Source: Rhodococcus sp. 14-2470-1b | Lineage (GTDB): Bacteria; Actinomycetota; Actinomycetes; Mycobacteriales; Mycobacteriaceae | Assembly (NCBI RefSeq): GCF_002259415.1 | Contig: NZ_NPFY01000006.1 | Coordinates: forward strand, 248,001 to 312,000 | Length of the DNA: 64,000 bases | Direction of reading: 5' to 3' | Part shown: positions 8,753-18,005 of the stretch, one piece after another | Layout: each line of letters begins with the position of its first letter | How positions within the stretch are numbered: position 1 is the stretch's first letter | Notes under the pieces: generated by a model | The model's input: the letters and a program-made list of their open reading frames with translations, nothing else | The model's database searches: none | What the model was told of the DNA's origin: nothing | Program-made: the position numbers and the translations under genes

Positions 8753-8960
8753 GCTGTCTTCAAACAATCCGAGTGGTACGATCAGGCAGGCTCGAGTGCG
8801 CTGCAGGGGGTGCGCACTCGAGCCGTTTCTTCGTCGCGCGCCCCACAATTCGGGCTGTGCCGACGGGCCTTCGTCGAAGGCCTTACAAATATGCCCACGG
8901 TGTAAATCCGACAGTTTCGGACATTCCGAATCGAGACCTCCACCACACCGCCGCCACAAT

Positions 8961-8996
8961 TGAGTGACGTGCCTCCCCTGAGTGACGTGCCTCCTC
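8961..8996. repeat. Two tandem copies of an 18-base unit
   Basis: TGAGTGACGTGCCTCCCC at 8961-8978 is followed directly by TGAGTGACGTGCCTCCTC at 8979-8996; 17 of 18 bases agree. The unit lies in the intergenic region about 350 bases upstream of the lipase. Confidence 0.75.
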
Positions 8997-9343
8997 TGGG
9001 GAACTCGATTCGCAGCCGTCCGTCGGCCGTGCATCCGAAACACGCCCGCCCAACCGGCGAGAGGCAGAGCCGGAGCCGTCACGAACTCCCTGCGACACAG
9101 ACATTCTGGACCGATCGACCACACCGACCGCGTCGAAACAATCGGAGTGCCCGGAATTCGTTGCCAGTTCGATTCATCAACATGTCTCGACGCCGATACC
9201 GCTGTGGCCGTACGAATCTCAGAAGGGGTTCGTATAACGGTTTCGCCTCTGTCCGCGCCGGAAGCACTCACCCACTCGAACACCCCTTTACTGTGACCCA
9301 CAACACATCGTGGTCAACGACGACAACGAATTCGGGTGCACGC

Positions 9344-10597
9344 ATGACTCTTCGAACCATTCTCCGCCGCTCGGCAGCAACAGCCTTCAGCATCGCGCTG
9401 CTGACCACCGCCACCTGGACGGCGAACGCCGATCCGGTGTCGGATTTCGTAGATCCGGCCCAGGACCCCGCACTGGCCGAGGCGACACCACTGGGTGAGC
9501 CGTGGTTCGATCCGCCAGCCGGGTTCGAAAGTTACTCCCCTGGAACGGTTCTCAACACCAGAGCAGTCACCGTCGGTCCGTTGCTGACCCCTGTCCGATC
9601 GACACAGATCCTCTTCCGGACCACGGATTCCAAGGACCGGCCGGTAGCCGGTGCGACCACCGTCATCGTGCCGACAGCACCCTGGGCAGGGCCGGGCACC
9701 CGACCCGTCGTCGCCTACAACATGGCAATCGACTCGCTCGGCCAGACATGTGCACCGTCATGGACACTGCCTCGCGGCATCGCACCGGAAATTGCTGCGG
9801 TACAACTCTTCCTGGCCAAGAACTACGCGGTCGTCGTCACCGATCATCAGGGTCCGCGTCAGGCGTACGCCGCCGGACGCATGGCGGGACACGCGGTCCT
9901 CGATTCCCTCCGCGCCATGGTGAATCTGCCATCACTCGAGCTGCCTGCCGAATCGCCGATCGCCATCACAGGTTATTCCGGCGGAGCCATCGCGTCCGGG
10001 TGGGCGGCCCAACTCGCACCGGAGTACGCACCCGACGTCAACATCGTCGGAACGGCATTCGGAGGCGCTCCCATCGACTACCGCATCCTTCTCGGGTCGA
10101 TGAACGGCAACAACGCCGCATCGACGCTGTTCCTGTCGGCCGCGATGGGGGTCGCACGTGAATACCCCGAGATGTTCCAACTGATGAACGCCAACGGGCT
10201 ACGACTCGCCCAGATCGCCAAGGACATGTGTGTGTACCTGCTCGCGCCCGGCGGGCTCGTCGCACCCATCCCTGTTCAAGCTCTCTCCGACGTACCGAAC
10301 GTCGACCGAACGCCCATCGCAGAAGACATCATCCGGCAGACCCGCATGGGTGGAGACCTCACACCGTCGGCTCCGGTTTTCATCTATCAGGGCCAGCACG
10401 AATTCTGGATCCCCAGACAAGGCGCCGAAACCCTGTTCGACGAGTGGTGTGCGGGCGGCGCTCAGGTTCGGCTGGAGGAGTACGTCGGCGAACACCTCGT
10501 CGTCGCCGTCTCCGGGCTCCCCGGCTCCCATCAGTGGATCGACGACAGGCTCGCCGGAATACCCGCCCCGGAGGGATGCAGCAGTTTCGGTCGGTGA
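9344..10597 (+). CDS. Secreted LIP-family lipase/esterase (second copy)
   Basis: A 417-residue paralogue of the lipase at 1,636. The signal peptide ends near residue 29 (TANA before DPVSDF). The nucleophile elbow GYSGGA places Ser at about 211, and VGEHLVVAV supplies His. At the position where the first copy has GVNDFIAP this protein has GQHEFWIP, so the acid residue appears to be Glu instead of Asp, or sits elsewhere. ATG 9344 gives a clean signal peptide; longer in-frame starts read through non-coding sequence. It follows a long regulatory region and may be controlled by the divergent TetR. Confidence 0.85.
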   Translation: MTLRTILRRSAATAFSIALLTTATWTANADPVSDFVDPAQDPALAEATPLGEPWFDPPAGFESYSPGTVLNTRAVTVGPLLTPVRSTQILFRTTDSKDRPVAGATTVIVPTAPWAGPGTRPVVAYNMAIDSLGQTCAPSWTLPRGIAPEIAAVQLFLAKNYAVVVTDHQGPRQAYAAGRMAGHAVLDSLRAMVNLPSLELPAESPIAITGYSGGAIASGWAAQLAPEYAPDVNIVGTAFGGAPIDYRILLGSMNGNNAASTLFLSAAMGVAREYPEMFQLMNANGLRLAQIAKDMCVYLLAPGGLVAPIPVQALSDVPNVDRTPIAEDIIRQTRMGGDLTPSAPVFIYQGQHEFWIPRQGAETLFDEWCAGGAQVRLEEYVGEHLVVAVSGLPGSHQWIDDRLAGIPAPEGCSSFGR

Positions 10598-10681
10598 CCG
10601 AACCCTCCCGGTGTTCTTTTCGGGGGCGCGCCAGGGGGCGTGGCGGAGCGCCAGGGTGGACCCACTACACTTTCGATCCGC

Positions 10682-10754
10682 GCCCCTATAGCTCAGTTGG
10701 TAGAGCTACGGACTTTTAATCCGCAGGTCGTAGGTTCGAGTCCTACTGGGGGCA
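10682..10754 (+). tRNA. tRNA-Lys (TTT)
   Basis: The acceptor stem GCCCCTA pairs with TGGGGGC, the D arm is TAGCTCAGTTGGTAGAGC, the anticodon loop CTTTTAA gives TTT, the T loop is GGTTCGAGTCC, and the discriminator is A. Confidence 0.95.
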
Positions 10755-11055
10755 CTTCACCACCTCTCCCCGGCACTGGGCCTAGCGGCCCCTCCCGCCA
10801 CTGGGCCGAGCGGCCCCTCACGTCGGGCCGCCGAGGGATCGGCAGCACACTCCCAGCTACGAGTACGCACACTTCCGAGGTGCACGGTCGTACACTCGGT
10901 AACGGTTCGACTTCGGGGAACGAACTCAGTCCTTGGGGGATTCTCCGACAAATCAGCCGGTGACGTGCTGCGCCCAACGAACTCAGCGGAGTTCACAGCG
11001 TGGTTACGGTGCCGTAAGCTCGAGACCGTTGTCCGCAATGTATGGAGGCTATGTA
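10755..11055. other. Gene-free stretch between tRNA-Lys and the desaturase
   Basis: About 300 bases without a supported gene. The first part holds the tandem GC-rich repeat described at 10774. The rest must hold the desaturase promoter, but I could not pick a convincing pair of boxes. A Shine-Dalgarno sequence TGGAGG lies at 11043-11048. Confidence 0.5.
10774..10819 (+). terminator. Tandem GC-rich hairpins after tRNA-Lys
   Basis: Two 21-base copies, 25 bases apart, differ at one base; each contains a GGGCC-N-AGCGGCCC palindrome able to form a hairpin. Their position directly after tRNA-Lys suggests a termination or 3'-processing structure, though no T-tract follows. Confidence 0.4.
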
Positions 11056-12012
11056 ATGGCGAGGGATCTGACACAGCTGGAGCTGCTCCAGGAGCTCGTT
11101 CCGGTTGCGGAAGACAACGTCAACCGGCACATGTCCATGGCGAAGGAGTGGCATCCCCACGACTACGTACCGTGGGACGAAGGCCGCAACTTCGCCGAAC
11201 TCGGCGGCATCGACTACGACCCGGAACAGAGCAAGCTGTCCGAGGTCGCCAAGGCCGCGATGATCACGAACCTCCTCACGGAGGACAACCTGCCGTCGTA
11301 CCACCGCGAGATCGCCGAGAACTTCTCGCAGGACGGCGCCTGGGGAACCTGGGTCGGTCGGTGGACCGCAGAAGAGAACCGCCACGGCATCGTCATGCGC
11401 GACTACCTGGTCGTCACCCGCGGGGTCGATCCCGTGGCTCTCGAAGAGGCTCGCATGATTCACATGACCAACGGGTTCGCTTCACCCGCGGGCTCGCAGA
11501 CGGGTCTTCTTCATTCCGTCTCGTACGTGACGTTCCAGGAACTCGCGACCCGCGTGTCGCACCGCAACACCGGCAAGGTGTGCGACGACCCCATTGCCGA
11601 CCGCATGCTCCAGCGCATCGCAGCCGACGAGAACCTGCACATGATCTTCTACCGCAACATCAGCGCTGCGGCACTCGACATCGCACCGGATCAGACACTC
11701 GACGCACTGTCGGACATCGTCATGAACTTCCAGATGCCCGGCGCGGGAATGCCCAACTTCCGTCGCAACGGTGTGTTGATGGCCAAGCACGGCATCTACG
11801 ACCTGCGTCAGCACCTCGAGGACGTCGTGTGGCCGGTGCTCCGTAAGTGGCGCATCTTCGAGCGCGACGACTTCACCGGACGCGGCGAGAACAAGCGCGA
11901 AGAACTGGCCGCGTTTCTCGAGGACCTCGAGAAGCAGGCGACCAAGTTCGAGGAAATGCGTGACCGCTCGCTCGCCCGCGAGGCGAAGAAGGCAGAGAAG
12001 CAAGCTTCCTGA
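11056..12012 (+). CDS. desA: Acyl-[acyl-carrier-protein] desaturase
   Basis: A 318-residue soluble di-iron desaturase that would introduce a double bond into acyl-ACP, feeding unsaturated or mycolic fatty acid synthesis. Both iron-ligand motifs are visible: EENRH at about 106-110 and DENLH at about 192-196. The lysine-rich tail (LAREAKKAEKQAS) is typical of mycobacterial DesA proteins. The ATG at 11056 sits 7 bases after TGGAGG. In M. tuberculosis desA1 lies beside a dusB-like gene and the LCP gene, the same order as here, so it is probably the desA1 orthologue. Confidence 0.9.
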   Translation: MARDLTQLELLQELVPVAEDNVNRHMSMAKEWHPHDYVPWDEGRNFAELGGIDYDPEQSKLSEVAKAAMITNLLTEDNLPSYHREIAENFSQDGAWGTWVGRWTAEENRHGIVMRDYLVVTRGVDPVALEEARMIHMTNGFASPAGSQTGLLHSVSYVTFQELATRVSHRNTGKVCDDPIADRMLQRIAADENLHMIFYRNISAAALDIAPDQTLDALSDIVMNFQMPGAGMPNFRRNGVLMAKHGIYDLRQHLEDVVWPVLRKWRIFERDDFTGRGENKREELAAFLEDLEKQATKFEEMRDRSLAREAKKAEKQAS

Positions 12013-12039
12013 TCTCGAGCTTCCTGATCTACAGACCAG

Positions 12040-12083
12040 CGATCGAAGCCCTACACCTCGACCGCGGTGTAGGGCTTCGATCG
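12040..12083. terminator. Strong hairpin between desaturase and dusB
   Basis: An 18-base perfect inverted repeat (12040-12057 and 12066-12083, arm CGATCGAAGCCCTACACC) with an 8-base loop lies 28 bases after the desaturase stop. No T-run follows, as is usual for many actinobacterial terminators. Confidence 0.8.
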
Positions 12084-12162
12084 TGAATCCCACGGGCAGC
12101 ACTGCAGGCTTTGCTCCCAGCCGACAGACCATCTCCGAAAGAACACGAACGAGGCTTCACCC

Positions 12163-13302
12163 ATGACATTGCGGATCGGTTCACTCGAACTCCGGAGCCC
12201 GGTGGTACTGGCACCGATGGCCGGTGTGACCAACGTGGCATTCCGCACCCTGTGCCGCGAGCAGGAACTCGAGCGCGCAGGCAGCACCTCGGGTCTGTAC
12301 GTCTGCGAGATGGTGACGGCGCGCGCACTCGTCGAACGCCAGCCCGCCACGATGCACATGACCACGTTCGGACCGACCGAGACGCCCAGGTCACTCCAGC
12401 TCTACACCGTCGACCCGGACACGACGTACGCGGCCGCGAAAATGATCGTCGACGAGAACCTCGCCGACCACATCGACATGAACTTCGGCTGCCCGGTCCC
12501 CAAGGTCACCAGAAAAGGTGGCGGCGCGGCACTGCCGTACAAGCGCAACCTGTTCGGACGGATCGTCGCCGCAGCCGTGAAAGCAACGGAGGGAACCGAC
12601 GTTCCGGTGACGGTCAAGTTCCGCGTCGGCATCGACGAGGAGCACCACACCCACCTCGACGCCGGACGAATCGCAGCTGCCGAAGGCGCCGCCGCCGTCG
12701 CACTGCATGCGCGGACGGCGTCACAGCGGTACTCCGGCACCGCCGACTGGACGCAGATCGCACGTCTGAAGGAACACGTCACCGACGTGCCCGTCCTCGG
12801 CAACGGCGACATCTTCTCGGCGTCGGACGCGGTCCGAATGATGGCCGAAACCGGTTGTGACGGTGTGGTCGTCGGTCGCGGGTGCCTCGGCAGGCCGTGG
12901 CTCTTCGCCGAGCTCAGCGCCCGGTTCGCCGGGCTCGAGGAACCCACTGCCCCGACGCTGGGCGAGGTGGCCGTCGTCATCAGGCGGCACGCCGAGCTCC
13001 TGGCGGAACACCACGGCGAGGACAGGGGCCTGCGCGAGCTCCGCAAGCACGTCGCCTGGTACCTACGCGGCTTCCCCGCCGGCTCGGACCTGCGGGTGTC
13101 CATGGCGTTGGTCAAGACTCTTCCCGAGCTCGACGACCTACTGGGACAACTGGACCCGTCGGTTCCTTTCCCGAAGGACGCCGAAGGTCCTCGTGGCCGC
13201 CAAGGCTCTCCCGGTGCGGTGTCGCTGCCGGAAGGATGGCTCGACGATCCGGAGGACATCTCGGTCCCGGCGGGCGCAGACCTCATGCATTCCGGCGGCT
13301 GA
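12163..13302 (+). CDS. dusB: tRNA-dihydrouridine synthase
   Basis: A 379-residue flavoprotein that would reduce uridine to dihydrouridine in the tRNA D-loop using NADPH. The N-terminal LAPMAGVTNVAFRTL and the catalytic MNFGCPVPKVTRKGGGAAL (Cys about 110) are Dus hallmarks; the FMN-phosphate site VLGNGDIFSASDA, followed by GCDGVVVGRG, completes the TIM barrel. The C-terminal helical domain follows. It lies between the desaturase and the LCP gene, as in M. tuberculosis (Rv0823c). Confidence 0.92.
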   Translation: MTLRIGSLELRSPVVLAPMAGVTNVAFRTLCREQELERAGSTSGLYVCEMVTARALVERQPATMHMTTFGPTETPRSLQLYTVDPDTTYAAAKMIVDENLADHIDMNFGCPVPKVTRKGGGAALPYKRNLFGRIVAAAVKATEGTDVPVTVKFRVGIDEEHHTHLDAGRIAAAEGAAAVALHARTASQRYSGTADWTQIARLKEHVTDVPVLGNGDIFSASDAVRMMAETGCDGVVVGRGCLGRPWLFAELSARFAGLEEPTAPTLGEVAVVIRRHAELLAEHHGEDRGLRELRKHVAWYLRGFPAGSDLRVSMALVKTLPELDDLLGQLDPSVPFPKDAEGPRGRQGSPGAVSLPEGWLDDPEDISVPAGADLMHSGG

Positions 13303-13422
13303 CCTGTGCCGACGCCCATCCGGGCGTACTGAAGTGGACCACATCGGATTCCTCAGTATCATTGCTGGGATCGCCCGATCGACGGCGAGAAGATGTGTTC
13401 GAGGAAGGTCAGGTTCGAATCC

Positions 13423-15366
13423 GTGGGTGACGATCGAGATTCGGGCTCTTCCATGTCCGACGGTCGCGCGCCGTGGGAACGACCGATCTCGCGGATCCAC
13501 AACCCCGACTCCGAGTCCGTTCGGCCTTCCGCCGCGCCGAGGCCTCCGGAACCCGAGCGTGAGCCGGAGCAGGAGCAGGAGCAGGAATCGAACGGCGGTC
13601 TGCTGAAGAGATTCGGTAAGAAGCCACCTTCCAAGCCGGATGCCGTGTCCGTTGCCGAACTCATGGATCGCGGTTCCGAGGACGAGCGACCGGCCCCGCG
13701 AGAACCGAGGGCGTCGACCGGAGAACGCGCTCGGCGAGAGCCCGACGTCGAGGCCCCTACCGAGAAGATCGATCCGATCACCGACAGCACGCCTCCCCCG
13801 GTGACCGCGCTCCCGGAAGCAGTCGGTGTACCCGCCGAGTCTCGCCCCGCGCTGACCCGTCTCGCGATGAGCAAGGTGCGCCGCCGCAAGCGCATGCAGA
13901 ACATGGCTCGAGGCGTGGTCTCGATCATCGCCATTCTGTCCGTGGCACTGACCGGTGTCGTCTGGGGCTATCTCCGCAGCACCGACCGCGGATTCGCACA
14001 AGTTGCCGCGCTGGACCCGAACTCCACCGACGTCGTCGACGCCGACGGGCAGTACGGCGACGAGACCTACCTGATCGTGGGAACCGACACCAGGGCCGGT
14101 GCCAGCGGCGAGATCGGTGCAGGAACCGTCGACGACGCCGAGGGCGCCCGATCGGACACCGTGATGCTGGTCAACATCCCGGCCGACCGAAGCCGCGTCG
14201 TCGCCGTGTCCTTTCCTCGTGACCTCGACGTCGAACGCCCCGAATGCGAAGCGTTCGACAACGACACCAACAGCTACACCGGTGAGATGTACCCGGCTGC
14301 CGACGGAGACAAGCTCAACGCCACCTATGCACTCGGCGGTCCGAAGTGCCTCGTGAAGACAATTCAGAAGATCTCGGGCCTGAGAATCGGCCACTTCGTC
14401 GGTATGGACTTCGCCGGCTTCGAGTCGATGGTCGACGAAATCGGTGGAGTCGACGTGTGCACGGCACAACCACTCGTCGACTACGAGCTGGGCACCGTCC
14501 TCCCCAATGTCGGAGAACAGAGGATCGACGGCAGGACTGCGCTGAACTACGTCCGTGCGCGGCACGTCGACACCGAGGGCAACGGCGACTACGGGCGTAT
14601 CAAACGCCAGCAGCGATTCCTGTCGTCACTGCTGAGGTCCGCGCTCTCCAACCAGGTGCTTCTCGATCCCGGCAAGCTCAACGGCTTCGTCAGCGCGTTC
14701 ACCCGCGACACCTTCGTCGAGAACGTCAAGACCCAGGACCTCATCACACTCGGCCGTTCGCTGCAGAACGTCGACGCAGGCGCCGTCACGTTCCTCACGC
14801 TCCCGACGGACGGCACCAACGAGTGGGGCAACGAAATCCCCGTCGACAGCGCCATCGCAGCCCTCTTCCGAGCGATCATCGACGACCTCCCCCTCCCCGG
14901 CGAGGAGCGCGTCGAACCGACGCCCGCTCCCGAATCCCCCGCGGAGCCGACGGTCCCCACACTCGCTGTCGACCCGGCAACCGTCTCCGTGCAGGTCTCC
15001 AATGCATCGGACACCGCCGGTATGGCAGCCACTGCGTCGAGCGAGCTCGCGTCGTACGGCTTCCAGATCCTCGACGTCGGCAACTTCGTCGGATCCGCCG
15101 CGCAGACCGTCGTACGTTTCTCGCCCGGTCAGGAATCGGAGGCAGCTACCGTTGCCTCCGCCATTCCCGGTGCCGTCATCGAACAGTCCGCTGGGCTGGA
15201 CAGTGTAGTCGAGGTCGTCCTCGGCGCCGACTACCCCGGCTACACCACCGCGCCGACCGTCTTCGGACAGCCGATCGAAGCCACCCAGGTCGAGGGCAGC
15301 ACCGAAGCTCCGGCGCTGCCCGAGAACCTCGCTTTCACCAACGCTGCCGACGACACCTGCGCATAG
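13423..15366 (+). CDS. LytR-CpsA-Psr (LCP) family protein
   Basis: About 647 residues. The N-terminal 155 residues are cytoplasmic, charged and disordered, with an Glu/Gln run (EPEREPEQEQEQES); a membrane helix follows (GVVSIIAILSVALTGVVWGY). The extracellular LCP domain (YLIVGTDTRAGA, RSDTVMLVNIPADRSRVVAV, SFPRDLDV, RARHVDTEGNGDYGRIKRQQ) transfers lipid-linked glycans to peptidoglycan, likely arabinogalactan. A LytR_C domain (VSVQVSNASDTAGMA) closes the protein. GTG 13423 follows GAGGAAGG at 13401; ATG 13393 and ATG 13453 are alternatives. Its orthologue in M. tuberculosis is expected to be Rv0822c. Confidence 0.9.
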   Translation: MGDDRDSGSSMSDGRAPWERPISRIHNPDSESVRPSAAPRPPEPEREPEQEQEQESNGGLLKRFGKKPPSKPDAVSVAELMDRGSEDERPAPREPRASTGERARREPDVEAPTEKIDPITDSTPPPVTALPEAVGVPAESRPALTRLAMSKVRRRKRMQNMARGVVSIIAILSVALTGVVWGYLRSTDRGFAQVAALDPNSTDVVDADGQYGDETYLIVGTDTRAGASGEIGAGTVDDAEGARSDTVMLVNIPADRSRVVAVSFPRDLDVERPECEAFDNDTNSYTGEMYPAADGDKLNATYALGGPKCLVKTIQKISGLRIGHFVGMDFAGFESMVDEIGGVDVCTAQPLVDYELGTVLPNVGEQRIDGRTALNYVRARHVDTEGNGDYGRIKRQQRFLSSLLRSALSNQVLLDPGKLNGFVSAFTRDTFVENVKTQDLITLGRSLQNVDAGAVTFLTLPTDGTNEWGNEIPVDSAIAALFRAIIDDLPLPGEERVEPTPAPESPAEPTVPTLAVDPATVSVQVSNASDTAGMAATASSELASYGFQILDVGNFVGSAAQTVVRFSPGQESEAATVASAIPGAVIEQSAGLDSVVEVVLGADYPGYTTAPTVFGQPIEATQVEGSTEAPALPENLAFTNAADDTCA

Positions 15367-15425
15367 CGCGAATCCATTCATGCCCCGTTCACCCGGTGGA
15401 CCATGAATGGATCTGTGTGACGCAC

Positions 15426-15440
15426 TAAACTTGCGCCTTA
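15426..15440 (+). promoter_or_regulatory. -10 element of phoU
   Basis: TAAACT at 15426-15431 lies 8 bases before the ATG at 15440, the spacing of a leaderless transcript. A Shine-Dalgarno sequence is absent, in agreement. Confidence 0.5.
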
Positions 15441-16114
15441 TGCGCGTCGCCTACAACGAACAGATGAACGATTTGGCCGATACCCTCGGCGAGATGGCCA
15501 CCCTGGCCGGCTCCGCCATGGACAAGGCCACCCAATCCCTCCTCCAAGCCGACCTCGTTCTCGCCGAACAAGTCATCTCCGATCACGACAAGATCACCGA
15601 CCTCAGCGCGGTATGCGAGGAAAAAGCGTTCTCCCTGCTCGCTCTGCAGGCACCGGTCGCCGGTGATCTGCGTTCGGTGGTCTCCGGAATCCAGATCGTC
15701 GCCGACATCGACCGCATGGGCGCCCTCGCCCTGCACGTCGCCAAGATCACGCGTCGACGCCACCCCGCCCACGCCCTTCCCGAAGAAGTCAACGGCTACT
15801 TCGCCGAAATGGGACGTATCGCAGTTCAGCTCGGCGCATCCGCCCGCGAGGTGCTCGAAACCCGCGACCCGGAACGCGCCGCCAAGCTGCGTGAAGAAGA
15901 CGAGGCCATGGATGATCTCCACCGCCACCTCTTCACCGTCCTCATGGACCGCGAATGGCAGCACGGCGTGGCCGCAGCCGTCGACGTGACGCTCCTCGGC
16001 CGGTTCTACGAGCGCTTCGCCGACCACGCCGTCGAGGTCGGGCGCCGCGTGATCTTCCTGGTGACCGGTGAACTGCCTGTCGACCTGAACGCTCCCAAGC
16101 TCAGCAACTCCTGA
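15440..16114 (+). CDS. phoU: Phosphate transport regulator PhoU
   Basis: A 224-residue all-helical protein with the two PhoU repeats (residues about 6-100 and 115-210). Visible marks include [40 protein letters not shown] and [20 protein letters not shown]. PhoU damps phosphate signalling by contacting the Pst transporter and the phosphate sensor kinase. It is convergent with pstB, so it is not co-transcribed with the transporter; this matches the separate phoY genes of mycobacteria. ATG 15440 was chosen from alignment memory and the -10 box. Confidence 0.93.
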   Translation: MRVAYNEQMNDLADTLGEMATLAGSAMDKATQSLLQADLVLAEQVISDHDKITDLSAVCEEKAFSLLALQAPVAGDLRSVVSGIQIVADIDRMGALALHVAKITRRRHPAHALPEEVNGYFAEMGRIAVQLGASAREVLETRDPERAAKLREEDEAMDDLHRHLFTVLMDREWQHGVAAAVDVTLLGRFYERFADHAVEVGRRVIFLVTGELPVDLNAPKLSNS

Positions 16115-16134
16115 TCGTTCTTCTGTCTACCTCA

Positions 16135-16187
16135 GGAGCGAATGTGCTGTCTGGTCAGTCTGAGTGACCGCACGGCACATTCGCTCC
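16135..16187. repeat. Inverted repeat downstream of phoU
   Basis: Arms GGAGCGAATGTGC (16135-16147) and GCACATTCGCTCC (16175-16187) are perfect complements enclosing a smaller inverted pair GGTCA/TGACC. The overall design resembles the 74-bp repeats at 40,503 and 52,574. It may act as a terminator or be a dispersed palindromic element. Confidence 0.65.
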
Positions 16188-16232
16188 ACACACCCCGGTC
16201 GAACTCGCTTCCGACGTCCACGCGCAACGAGA

Positions 16233-16265
16233 AAACCCCCGACTACCCAAGGCAGTCGGGGGTTT
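16233..16265. terminator. Bidirectional terminator between phoU and pstB
   Basis: AAACCCCCGAC (16233-16243) pairs with GTCGGGGGTTT (16255-16265). The A-run on one side and T-run on the other suit termination from both directions between these convergent genes. Confidence 0.85.
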
Positions 16266-16279
16266 CGTCGTGGTGCGGG

Positions 16280-17056
16280 TTATCCGAAGCGTCCGGAGAT
16301 GTAGTCCTCGGTGGCTTTCTGGGTCGGGTTGGAGAAGATCTTCTCGGTGTCGTCGATTTCGATGAGCTGGCCGGGCTTACCGGTGGCTTCGAGGTTGAAG
16401 AATCCGGTCTGGTCGCTGACGCGTGCGGCCTGCTGCATGTTGTGCGTCACGATGACGATGGTGAAGTCTTTCTTGAGCTCACCGATGAGGTCCTCGATGG
16501 CGAGGGTGGAGATCGGGTCGAGGGCCGAGCAGGGCTCGTCCATCAGCAGCACGTCGGGCTGGACGGCGATGGCGCGGGCAATGCACAGTCGCTGCTGCTG
16601 GCCGCCGGAGAGTCCGCCGCCCGGCTTGTCGAGCCGATCCTTGACCTCGTTCCAGAGGTTCGCTCCCTTGAGGGAACGCTCGGCGATTTCGTCGAGCTCC
16701 TTCTTGCTCTTGCCGCCCTGCAGTTTGAGGCCGGCGACGACGTTGTCGCGGATGGACATCGTCGGGAACGGGTTGGGACGCTGGAAGACCATGCCGATGG
16801 TGCGTCGCACACCGACGGGGTCGACGCCTGCGCCGTAGATGTCCTCGCCGTCGAGCAGAACGGAGCCCTCGACGCGTGCGCCGGGGGTGACCTCGTGCAT
16901 GCGGTTGAGCGAGCGGAGGACTGTCGACTTACCGCAGCCGGACGGACCGATGAAGGCGGTGACGCCGCGCGGCGGGACTGCGAGGGTGACGTTCTGCACG
17001 GCGTGGAATTTGCCGTAGTAGATGTTCACGTCTTTGAGGTCGAGACGTTTTGCCAT
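16280..17056 (-). CDS. pstB: Phosphate ABC transporter ATP-binding protein PstB
   Basis: A 258-residue ABC ATPase that powers phosphate import. Walker [10 protein letters not shown] is at about residue 37, the Q-loop at [11 protein letters not shown], the signature [17 protein letters not shown] and Walker B VLLMDEP with the following CSALDP are all in PstB form. ATG 17056 is preceded by a CAGGAG ribosome binding site. It is the last gene of pstS-pstC-pstA-pstB. Confidence 0.96.
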   Translation of the reverse strand: MAKRLDLKDVNIYYGKFHAVQNVTLAVPPRGVTAFIGPSGCGKSTVLRSLNRMHEVTPGARVEGSVLLDGEDIYGAGVDPVGVRRTIGMVFQRPNPFPTMSIRDNVVAGLKLQGGKSKKELDEIAERSLKGANLWNEVKDRLDKPGGGLSGGQQQRLCIARAIAVQPDVLLMDEPCSALDPISTLAIEDLIGELKKDFTIVIVTHNMQQAARVSDQTGFFNLEATGKPGQLIEIDDTEKIFSNPTQKATEDYISGRFG

Positions 17057-17093
17057 GGTCGGCTCCTGAAGTTTCGGGGTGGGCGTGCGACGG

Positions 17094-18002
17094 TCAGACG
17101 TTCTTCGGCGAGAAGAACTTCGAGACCAGCTTTGCGCCGATGTTGAGCAGGGCAATGATCAGGATCAGCGTCAAGGCTGCTCCCCACATGCGCTCGGAGG
17201 TGAGCGCGCCGGTTCCTGCTTTCTGCAGGTCGACCATCATGAGCGGCAGTGACGTCTGCGGCCCGGAGAACAGGTTGAAGTTGATCGCCGTGGCGGATCC
17301 CACGAGGATCAGCACCGGTGCGGTCTCTCCCATGACGCGGGCCAGGGCGAGCATGATGCCGGTGACGATGCCGGACAGTGCCGTCGGGACGACGATCTTG
17401 GCGATGGTCTTCCACTTGGGGACACCGAGTGCGTAGGACGCCTCACGCAGGTCCTGCGGAACGATGCGGAGCATCTCCTCGGACGACCGCACGATGACGG
17501 GAATCATCAGCAGGACGAGGGCGAACGACACAGCAAGGCCGGACCGTTCGAAGCCGAACGTGGCGATCCACAGTGCGTAGATGAACAGGGCGGCGACGAT
17601 GGACGGGACACCGGTGAGGATGTCGACCATGAAGGTGGTCAGGCGAGCCAACCGAGTTCCGACGCCGTACTCGACGAGGTAGATCGCGACGAAGACACCG
17701 ATGGGGATGGAGATCAAGGCACAGAACAAGCCTTGCGTCAGCGTTCCGACGATGGCGTGATACGCACCGCCACCTGCGATGAACTGGGTGATGCCCGCCT
17801 GGGAGTTCTGCCACCACGCCGGCGCGACAACGGCGGAGAGCCCGCGCGAGATCACCGTGTACAAAACCCAGACCAGCGGTACGAGCGCGACGAGGACCGC
17901 CAGGCTGACGAGGACGGTGGCAGCGCCGTTGGAGAACTTCCGACGCGCACTGACGCCCTTGAACGTGGGTTCCTTGACCGGGCGATCCATGGTTGCGGTC
18001 AT
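17094..18002 (-). CDS. pstA: Phosphate ABC transporter permease PstA
   Basis: A 302-residue inner-membrane permease with about six membrane helices. The permease-ATPase contact loop [20 protein letters not shown] (about residues 200-220) and [17 protein letters not shown] are typical of PstA. Its start follows the pstC stop by 3 bases, so the two are translated from one message. It pairs with PstC to form the phosphate channel. Confidence 0.95.
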   Translation of the reverse strand: MTATMDRPVKEPTFKGVSARRKFSNGAATVLVSLAVLVALVPLVWVLYTVISRGLSAVVAPAWWQNSQAGITQFIAGGGAYHAIVGTLTQGLFCALISIPIGVFVAIYLVEYGVGTRLARLTTFMVDILTGVPSIVAALFIYALWIATFGFERSGLAVSFALVLLMIPVIVRSSEEMLRIVPQDLREASYALGVPKWKTIAKIVVPTALSGIVTGIMLALARVMGETAPVLILVGSATAINFNLFSGPQTSLPLMMVDLQKAGTGALTSERMWGAALTLILIIALLNIGAKLVSKFFSPKNV

Positions 18003-18005
18003 GGC

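Larger units (their letters stand above)
8612..9343. other. Long intergenic region between divergent TetR and lipase genes
   Basis: This 732-base stretch contains no convincing gene; open frames across it lack protein-like composition. It is locally AT-richer than its surroundings near 8720-8760 and 8885-8940. It holds an inverted repeat TCGGA-N6-TCCGA at 8737-8752, another TCCGA-N5-TCGGA at 8907-8921, and an 18-base tandem repeat at 8961-8996. Promoters of the two divergent genes must lie here. Confidence 0.5.

Noticed and set aside
8612..9301. N-terminal extension of the TetR gene to 449 residues, or a long start of the lipase frame at 8960
   Set aside because: The extra sequence has no protein-like pattern; the HTH and the signal peptide begin at 8611 and 9344 respectively.
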